Shown piece after piece: positions 58,088 to 64,000 of a DNA stretch of 64,000 nucleotides (positions within the stretch are counted from its first letter, which is position 1; every line of letters starts with the position of its first letter). This DNA is from Phycisphaerales bacterium (GTDB lineage Bacteria; Planctomycetota; Phycisphaerae; UBA1845), in the NCBI GenBank assembly GCA_003597935.1, contig QZJT01000039.1, positions 16,953 through 80,952 on the forward strand, read 5' to 3'. The notes under the pieces were generated by a model, which saw only the letters and a program-made list of their open reading frames with translations, made no database searches and had not been told where the DNA came from. The position numbers and the translations under genes were made by a program.

Positions 58088-59374
58088 TCATCCGCAGTTC
58101 ACCGCCTCCAGGAAACCCGGGCACTCGCGGATGAACAACGTGTGAATGCCGGTCTGCTCCTTCCACGCGAGCTTGCCATTGCCGTTGCCGCGGATCGTCA
58201 TCACGGCGAAGTCGCCGTTGTTGTCGATGGTCAGTTCGGTCCCGCCCGGAAGCGTTGACCTGACCTTTGCCTGGAGCGTGCCGGCGCGGCACGTGACCTT
58301 GAACTTGCGGATGGCGTCGCAGTCGACCGGCTCGCACACGGCCGGACTCAATGGCGCCTCGGATAGGATCCACCGTGGGTCGAGGTTGTCGGGCTGGGGG
58401 CTATCGCCCAGGTAGCCGTCGTTGCCATACCGTGACAAGTCGCGCACCACCTGCCCTTCGCCCTCATTGAAACGCCAGTTGGCCACCAGACCCGGCTCGG
58501 CGCCGCACAAGACGACGTTCATCGTCTCGCGGATGTCCTCCACGTCCCGGGCGATGTTCCAGATGCGGATCTCCTCGAGTTCGCCGTCCAGCTTGACCGG
58601 GTCGCCGATCTTGCCGCCGAAGACAACGTCCGTGCCGGTCTGGTTCTTCATCGGTGTCAACTCCGTGAACGCCATGGCGACAAACTCGCCGTCCACGTAA
58701 AGCCGCAGTTCTCCGGCCGGCTCGTCGAACATGCCGACAACGTGATGAAACGTGTTCCAGTTGTACGAACGGATGTCGTAGTCGACGGACGTGCCCTGGT
58801 TCTGATCGTCATTGATCCTGAAACGAAGGTTGCCGCTTTCCAGCAGCAGTTGATACGGGTCTAGCCCCGACCGCCCGTCGCCTTTGAACACCAGCGGCCC
58901 GCGCCCGGACGGGTTGTGAAACCGGACCCATGCTTCGACCGTCATGCTGCTGGAAATCGACAGGCTTGCCGAGTTGGGCACCAGCACCTGATCGCCGGCG
59001 AAATCGAGGGCGTATCCGGTCGAGTCGCGATCGATGATGACGACGTCCTGCTGCGCTTCCTTGCGGACGCCATCGTACTCAAACGCGGCCAGCAGCGTTT
59101 CCACTGTGTTGGCCTCGACGTCGAACGTCGCCAGATCGCCAAACACGCCCATCTGCGCGTAAACGCCCGGGTCGACGCCGAGTTCCGCGAAGAGCGTGAC
59201 TTCGTACTCCTGACCGTTGTCGAACGCGGCGAAGACCTTGTAATAGGTCACGGTGTTCTCCGCGACCTGCTCCGGACCGTTGATGCGGATGCCCAGCAGT
59301 TCCTGAGCGGCGGCGGGCAGGGCCACCGCCCCGGCGATGCAGGCCATCCGGCACATGCTGACAGTTTTACTCAT
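58088..59374 (-). CDS. Secreted LamG-domain protein with tail B
   Basis: 428 residues. ATG 59374 has AAGGGAG at good spacing; the signal peptide is cut near PAAAQ. Residues ~25-115 are an Ig-like domain (GPEQVAENTVTYYKVFAAFD). Residues ~125-330 are a LamG/concanavalin domain (YALDFAGDQVLVPN, MTVEAWVRFHNPSGRGPLVF, GELRLYVDGEFVAM). The last ~75 are tail B: FKVTCRAGTLQAKV, TIDNNGDF, GNGNGKLAWKEQTGIHTLF, ending AVNCG. It is the second gene of an operon with the paralogue at 59412 (37 bp gap). A lectin-like or adhesion role is likely. Confidence 0.85.
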   Translation of the reverse strand: MSKTVSMCRMACIAGAVALPAAAQELLGIRINGPEQVAENTVTYYKVFAAFDNGQEYEVTLFAELGVDPGVYAQMGVFGDLATFDVEANTVETLLAAFEYDGVRKEAQQDVVIIDRDSTGYALDFAGDQVLVPNSASLSISSSMTVEAWVRFHNPSGRGPLVFKGDGRSGLDPYQLLLESGNLRFRINDDQNQGTSVDYDIRSYNWNTFHHVVGMFDEPAGELRLYVDGEFVAMAFTELTPMKNQTGTDVVFGGKIGDPVKLDGELEEIRIWNIARDVEDIRETMNVVLCGAEPGLVANWRFNEGEGQVVRDLSRYGNDGYLGDSPQPDNLDPRWILSEAPLSPAVCEPVDCDAIRKFKVTCRAGTLQAKVRSTLPGGTELTIDNNGDFAVMTIRGNGNGKLAWKEQTGIHTLFIRECPGFLEAVNCG

Positions 59375-59411
59375 GTTTCATCTCCCTTCCCGCGTTATCA
59401 ACGGGTGCCCG

Positions 59412-61859
59412 TCACGTCCCGCAGTTCACCGCCTCCACGAACTCGGGGCACTCCATGATAAACACAGTGTGAATACCGGTCTGGTTGTCCCACTTCGCCC
59501 TGGCCTTTCCCTTCCCGTTGGTCGTGACAACCTGTTGCGCCCCGTTGTTATCGATGGTCATCTGGCTCACCTCGACCAGTCCCGACATTATGGTGATTTT
59601 CAGCGTCTTGGCGCGACACTTGGCCCTCAGTCTTGTGATCTGGTCACAGTGCGGGGGGCAGAAGGGTCGCTCCTGGCGTTTGGAAACAAATACCCGCCCA
59701 TGTAGGCCACCTCCGGATATCAGGATCAGGTACATCGTCTGGTCGTCGCCCGTTATGGACATAGAGGTTTTCCCGGTACTCGTACCGAGTTCCTCAATGC
59801 GCGTCGGCGGGTCAAACGGCGCATTGCGGCTGCGTCTGCTCATTCTCCAGTACGAAACCATACTTTCCCCGGGCGGCGTCGCCGCCACGTAAAAAGTCAA
59901 ATCGTCACGCGAGAACGCTCCTCCGAAGTTATAGAAACCGCGCCCCTGCCGAAAGTCCTTCAGTTCCTCAAAGAGCGTCGGTGCCTCCCAATCAGCGTCG
60001 GGTGAATCGCGTCGCGACGTCCACAGCTCCGGCCGTCCTCCCCGGGCGCTCATGAAGACGATGAACTTGTCGTCATGGCTGACCGCAACCATCGTTTCGT
60101 TGGCTGGACTGTTGAGGGTGGTGATGCGCTGCGGGCTGTTCCAGCGAGCGTCCTTGGACGGGCGTTCCGCTACGTAGAGGTCATACCCGCTCTGTCCGAC
60201 TCCCTGTGAGAGGTACATCCGAAGCTGGTTGGCCGATAGCACGGGCGTGATGTCGCTGTTATTATAGCCCGGCCTCGAAAGCTCCGGCACGAGCTGCGGC
60301 GTAGAGAACGGTTCGTTGAGCGAGTCGCGCTCGGAATAGTAGATGTCCACCACAGCGAAACCGGCGCGCTCACTCGACATGTACAGGGACAGGTCGTCCA
60401 TCGCAACGGTAATTTCCCAATCCTCCCCCGTGCTCAAGTATGGGATCAACGTCGGCTCTCCCCAGAGTGGGGGATCCAGAGGAGGCTCATTGATGTCGGC
60501 TTCCGAGAGCACCCACGCCGGGTCCGACGGGTCGCCTTCGGGCTCGGCGTTCAGGCCCAGCACACCATCATTGCCGTACGGCGACGAATCGCGGGCTGCT
60601 TGGCCGCGGGCGTCGTCGAAGCGCCAGTAACCGACCAGCCCTTCCTCGTCGCCGCGAAGCAAGCGGTTCATGTCGCAGCGGATGTCGGCGGGCGTGCGGG
60701 GGACGTTCCACAGCCGAACTTCGTCGATCTCCCCCTCCACGGCGGTCGAGCCATTGTCATCCAGCGCGCCGATCGTCAGCCACATGCCCTCCTGGTTCGG
60801 CACCGGCGAAAGCTGCGTCTCGGCCACAGCCTTGCGCTCGCCGTCTATATACAGGATCAACTGATCTGATTCGTCGTCGAACACGCCGGCGATATGATGA
60901 TAGAACTCCCATTCGTAGGGGCGAAGATCGGCCCGTGCTTCGGCAATCGTCTGGTTATCGTCGATCCGCAGGATGACGTTTCCGTTGGAGAGGCGAATCG
61001 AATAAGGGTCGAGAAGGGGGCGTTTGTCGCCGCGCCAGAGGACGACTCCGGTGCGAAGCGGATTCGGTAACCGCACCCACGCCTCAATGGTGAGACTCCC
61101 GGTCAGCCGGAGGCTCGGCGCATCTTCGACGAAGACGAAGTCGTTCTGTCCGTCAAAATCCAGCGCATGTCCGGCCAGCGAAACGTCAATGATGGTCACG
61201 ACCCGTTCCGCGGTCTTCTCGACCCCGCCGAACTCGAATCGAGCCTGGATTGCTTCCTTCTGATCCCCCGGCACGTCCAGGGCGTCGAAATCGCCGAACT
61301 GATTGATCGACGCGTACTCGCCCGGATCGACGCTCAAGTCGCTGAACAGCGTCACCTCGAACTCGCGCCCGTCGCTGAACTCGGCGTAGACGCGGTAGGG
61401 CGTGACGGTGCTTTCCGGAACCTCGTCCGGCCCGTCGATCCGCAGGCCCACCAGTTCCGGATCCCCAGCTATGGCGGTTTGGCCGTCCGGCGCGGGCACG
61501 AATGCCGCGGCCGGCAGATCGACCATCGTCGACGCGGTTTCGACCCTTCCCTCCCATGCAAAGGCGGCTTCAACGTGAACCCCGTTCTGCGCCCTTGCCG
61601 GCGACGCTGCCAAGCGACCGGTGGCGCCGATGCTTGCGGCGGCAGAAGGCGTTACGGTCCAGGCAGTTGCGAGTGACACCTCCATCTGACGCCCGTCGTC
61701 GAATCGAACGTACGCGCGACAATCGACCGCGCTGTCGGCGGTCGGCATCGGTGCCGTGGTGATCCAAAGCTCCACCGGGGACGTCGCCGAGGCGACCTCC
61801 AGCCCGACACACCCTGCAACGACGAACATCTGACGCCAAACGCTGCGCGAGACGTGCAT
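59412..61859 (-). CDS. Large secreted LamG and WD40-like protein with tail B
   Basis: 815 residues. ATG 61859 has GGAGGG upstream and a signal peptide (core MFVVAGCVGLEVASA). N-terminal Ig-like units (VELWITTAPMPTAD; LRIDGPDEVPESTV) are followed by LamG at ~230-440 (LTIEAWVRLPNPLRTGVVLW, LILYIDGERKAVA). A PD40/TolB-like propeller lies at ~480-730 (LYMSSERAGFAVVDIYYSE, FIVFMSARGGRPELW). Tail B is at the C terminus: LRAKCRAKTLKITI, MTIDNNGAQQ, TNGKGKARAKWDNQTGIHTV, ending AVNCGT. Its Ig, LamG and tail B match the downstream gene at 58088 closely, so the pair arose by duplication with a propeller gained or lost. Confidence 0.85.
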   Translation of the reverse strand: MHVSRSVWRQMFVVAGCVGLEVASATSPVELWITTAPMPTADSAVDCRAYVRFDDGRQMEVSLATAWTVTPSAAASIGATGRLAASPARAQNGVHVEAAFAWEGRVETASTMVDLPAAAFVPAPDGQTAIAGDPELVGLRIDGPDEVPESTVTPYRVYAEFSDGREFEVTLFSDLSVDPGEYASINQFGDFDALDVPGDQKEAIQARFEFGGVEKTAERVVTIIDVSLAGHALDFDGQNDFVFVEDAPSLRLTGSLTIEAWVRLPNPLRTGVVLWRGDKRPLLDPYSIRLSNGNVILRIDDNQTIAEARADLRPYEWEFYHHIAGVFDDESDQLILYIDGERKAVAETQLSPVPNQEGMWLTIGALDDNGSTAVEGEIDEVRLWNVPRTPADIRCDMNRLLRGDEEGLVGYWRFDDARGQAARDSSPYGNDGVLGLNAEPEGDPSDPAWVLSEADINEPPLDPPLWGEPTLIPYLSTGEDWEITVAMDDLSLYMSSERAGFAVVDIYYSERDSLNEPFSTPQLVPELSRPGYNNSDITPVLSANQLRMYLSQGVGQSGYDLYVAERPSKDARWNSPQRITTLNSPANETMVAVSHDDKFIVFMSARGGRPELWTSRRDSPDADWEAPTLFEELKDFRQGRGFYNFGGAFSRDDLTFYVAATPPGESMVSYWRMSRRSRNAPFDPPTRIEELGTSTGKTSMSITGDDQTMYLILISGGGLHGRVFVSKRQERPFCPPHCDQITRLRAKCRAKTLKITIMSGLVEVSQMTIDNNGAQQVVTTNGKGKARAKWDNQTGIHTVFIMECPEFVEAVNCGT

Positions 61860-62214
61860 GGGAACCCTCCGTTCTTTTCGAATCCGGTGCCACCGACCAC
61901 CGGTGCCGCCGACCAGGCGTGTCCCGTCGTTCTCATTCTACTACAAAGCGCCGCCCGGCCGTCAGCAAAACCGGGCGCGGAGAGTGTGCCCGGTCCCTCC
62001 GGCCCGGCCACGTCGCCGGCGGCGCGTATTGTCTCTGCCGGGCGGGGCAGGTTCCGCGTTTGGGCGCTCGCGGGACCGCCTCCGCGTGGTATAAGACGGG
62101 AAGCGTCGGCAGCGCGCATCGTTTCGTCCGATAACGCGATCGTCCTGCGTTGCGGCGAAGCGGGCCGTTTCGATCTTCCGACGCTTTGCGGCATGGGTCG
62201 TAAACGACTGGGCA
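61860..62214. other. Divergent intergenic region before the sigma factor
   Basis: 355 bp between the LamG operon (minus) and the ECF sigma gene (plus). It holds promoters in both directions presumably, but none is clear by eye. No repeat and no gene. Confidence 0.4.
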
Positions 62215-62859
62215 ATGGAACGCGAGCCGACATCACGCTCGGGTGAGGATCCCGCGCCGCCGCAGGAGCGCGACGGAATCGAGTCGCGCACGCCGGCCGG
62301 TGAAACGCCGCCGGCGCCGGGCGACGCGGCGGCCGGCCGGGCGGCCGTGCCGGACGACATGGTTCGCGGCGTCTACGAGCGCATGAGGGCACACGCGCGG
62401 CAGTTCTTCAGCCGGCAAGGACCCGGGCATACGCTCCAACCCACCGCCCTGGTACACGAGGCTTTCCTGCGAGTCATGCACAGCACCGAGCCCGCCGGCC
62501 TGACCGGGCCGCGCCTCGTGCTGCTGGCGTCGCACGCGATGCGGTCCGTGCTGGTGGATCACGCCCGCGCCCGGCAGGCACGCAAGCGCACCGTGAGTGG
62601 GCATCGTGTCCCGCTCGACGACGTGGTTGAACTGTATGAAGACAATGCGATCGACCTGATCATGCTCGACGAAGCGCTGCACGAACTGGAGCGGATGGAC
62701 GGGCGCCTCTTCAAGGTGGTCGAGCTTCGCTTCTTCGGCGGACTGAGCGAAGATGACGCCGCCGAAGCCCTGGGCCTATCCCGGGCGACCGTCTCGCGTG
62801 ACTGGCGAGCCGGGAGAGCGTGGTTGAGGCAGCAGCTTTCCGGGGGATCGGCAGATTGA
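62215..62859 (+). CDS. ECF sigma factor (planctomycete type)
   Basis: 214 residues. The pattern LQPTALVHEAFLRV near residue 75 and FSRQGPGH mark the TIGR02999-like ECF family, which is abundant in planctomycetes and myxobacteria. The region 4 helix-turn-helix is seen as DAAEALGLSRATVSRDWRAG. The first ~45 residues are Pro/Glu-rich and not conserved. The ATG at 62215 lies outside the conserved core, so a later start is possible. The stop overlaps the kinase start as TTGA, suggesting coupled expression; such sigma factors are often controlled by the linked kinase. Confidence 0.88.
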   Translation: MEREPTSRSGEDPAPPQERDGIESRTPAGETPPAPGDAAAGRAAVPDDMVRGVYERMRAHARQFFSRQGPGHTLQPTALVHEAFLRVMHSTEPAGLTGPRLVLLASHAMRSVLVDHARARQARKRTVSGHRVPLDDVVELYEDNAIDLIMLDEALHELERMDGRLFKVVELRFFGGLSEDDAAEALGLSRATVSRDWRAGRAWLRQQLSGGSAD

Positions 62860-64000
62860 CCGACCAGAGGTGGCAGCGCGTGCGCGAGATCTTCGAGGCG
62901 GCACTCCAACGCGAGCCGCCCGATCGAGATCCCTTCATTCTCGCAAGCTCGCACGGCGACGCGGCGCTCGTCGCGGAGGTGCAAGCGTTGTTGCAGGCCG
63001 AATCGCACGGCACCGGCTTCCTGGAGCCGCCCGTGACCAACGCGGCGCTGAAGTTCCTGGCGGACGACCCGGATCGACGGATGATCGGGCAGCGCGTCGG
63101 GCCGTATGAGCTGGTGGAGCTGATCGCGTCGGGCGGAATGGGCTCGGTCTTTCGGGCGGTGCGGGTGGAAGCGGAGTTCGAGCAGCAGGTGGCGATCAAG
63201 CTGGTCCGCCCGGGCATGAACTCGCGCGAGGTGCTGCACCGGTTTCTGCGCGAGCGCCAGACGCTGGCCCGCCTGCACCATCCCAACATCGCCCGCCTGC
63301 TCGACGGTGGCGCCGCCGCGGACGGCAGCCCCTACCTGGTGATGGAGTACGTGGAGGGCACGCCGATCACGCGCTACTGCGACGACGGGCGTCTGACGAT
63401 CGATCAGCGGCTGGCCCTCTTCGTCAAGGTCTGCGCGGCCGTGCAGCACGCCCACCGCAACCTGATCGTGCATCGCGACCTGAAACCGAGCAACATCCTC
63501 GTCACGTCTTCCACCGACGATCGACGAGGCGAGGCAATAGACGCGGCGTCCGGCACAGGACGAATGCCGGAGGGGGAAGCACGGCGACCCGCCGGTGACG
63601 TTCAGCCCGGCGGCGGCGACGGGGCCGGCGAGCCCATGCTGCTCGACTTCGGCATCTCCAAGCTGCTGGATGACACGTCCGACGCCTCCATGACCGTGAC
63701 CGCCCTGCGGTTCCTGACGCCGCGTTATGCCAGCCCGGAGCAGGTGCTCGGCGAACCGATCACGACGTCCAGCGACGTCTACGCCCTGGGCGTCATCCTC
63801 TATGAACTGCTGTGCGGGCGCCCGCCGTATGACCTGGCGGGGCGCACGACCGAGCAGGTGCGCCGGCTCGTCTGTGAGGCGGACCCGGCGCGGCCCAGCG
63901 ACGTCGTGGCCCGCGAGCGCGTCTCGTCCATCCCCGAGGACGTCTGGTGGACCGAGGCCGTGGCCCTGGAGGTCTCGCTGGCCGCGCCCAAGCAGAGCGA
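62856..64000 (+). CDS. Ser/Thr protein kinase (Hanks type), cut by window end
   Basis: About 381 residues visible; the frame is open to the right edge. It starts at TTG 62856, which overlaps the sigma stop (TTGA); the N-terminal TDQRWQRVREIFEAALQR is the usual opening of planctomycete kinases of this type, supporting the start. Kinase motifs: LIASGGMGSVFRA (P-loop), VAIKLVR, VHRDLKPSN, LLDFGISK and YASPEQV. An unusual insertion of about 45 residues, rich in Gly/Asp/Pro, separates the catalytic loop from DFG. The C-terminal sensor part lies outside the window. It probably phosphorylates the linked sigma factor or another partner. Confidence 0.87.
   Translation, partial: MTDQRWQRVREIFEAALQREPPDRDPFILASSHGDAALVAEVQALLQAESHGTGFLEPPVTNAALKFLADDPDRRMIGQRVGPYELVELIASGGMGSVFRAVRVEAEFEQQVAIKLVRPGMNSREVLHRFLRERQTLARLHHPNIARLLDGGAAADGSPYLVMEYVEGTPITRYCDDGRLTIDQRLALFVKVCAAVQHAHRNLIVHRDLKPSNILVTSSTDDRRGEAIDAASGTGRMPEGEARRPAGDVQPGGGDGAGEPMLLDFGISKLLDDTSDASMTVTALRFLTPRYASPEQVLGEPITTSSDVYALGVILYELLCGRPPYDLAGRTTEQVRRLVCEADPARPSDVVARERVSSIPEDVWWTEAVALEVSLAAPKQS

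Noticed and set aside
1-64000. tRNA, rRNA, prophage and transposase genes
   Set aside because: I looked for T-loop-like GGTTCGA patterns, integrase or transposase motifs and rRNA blocks and found none that held up. tRNAscan and Infernal would be needed to exclude small RNAs.

Overview
This is a GC-rich bacterial chromosome segment that most resembles a planctomycete, probably of the Phycisphaerae type. That placement is inferred from gene content. The window has many large secreted repeat proteins (beta-helix, LamG, beta-propeller, dockerin-like), an ECF sigma factor of the planctomycete type overlapping a Ser/Thr kinase gene, paired dynamin-like GTPases, and abundant short palindromic and minisatellite repeats between genes. 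No rRNA, tRNA, CRISPR array, transposase or phage gene was recognised.

Layout. 0-6 kb: the end of a TolB-propeller amidohydrolase, an EamA transporter, a DUF819 membrane protein, a GNAT acetyltransferase and a dockerin/spondin secreted protein. 6-11 kb: two beta-helix surface proteins in one transcription unit; the upstream one has a (TG)11 tract inside its signal peptide that puts the best ATG out of frame. 11-23 kb: a PilZ protein, a GT39-like glycosyltransferase with a coupled membrane protein, two large secreted proteins, a CPA2 antiporter with CBS domains, and nadD. 23-31 kb: five secreted proteins that share one short eight-cysteine C-terminal domain, with glnA among them. 31-38 kb: an M28 peptidase, a large secreted protein with a second kind of C-terminal domain, two orphan genes and a gene remnant. 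38-41 kb: a restriction-modification pair with a NotI-like endonuclease. 41-50 kb: tyrS, a Cys-rich repeat protein, a Kdo/LPS-kinase-like protein coupled to DUF433, two dynamin-like GTPases and a SprT-like metalloprotease. 50-58 kb: AmrS, a sixth protein with the eight-cysteine tail, two paralogous metalloprotease lipoproteins, a hairpin-repeat array and an RHH/PIN toxin-antitoxin pair. 58-64 kb: two LamG proteins with the second tail type, then the ECF sigma factor and Ser/Thr kinase.

The most notable theme is the secreted proteome. Twelve loci here (eleven intact genes and one remnant) carry one of two short, lysine- and cysteine-rich domains, nearly always at the extreme C terminus and attached to unrelated N-terminal parts. 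Tail A (eight cysteines, KKSKAK..C..CP start, CKxKGKxxxC end) is on six proteins. Tail B (an [FLV]xxKC start, a GKxKAxW/F core and usually a terminal Cys) is on five genes and one remnant. No gene has both. They look like modular surface-retention or sorting domains, but that function is inference. The second theme is DNA-level repeats: a roughly 130 bp nested-palindrome element in three clear copies, a hairpin array with compensatory changes, composite repeat clusters, and repeats that run into coding sequence.
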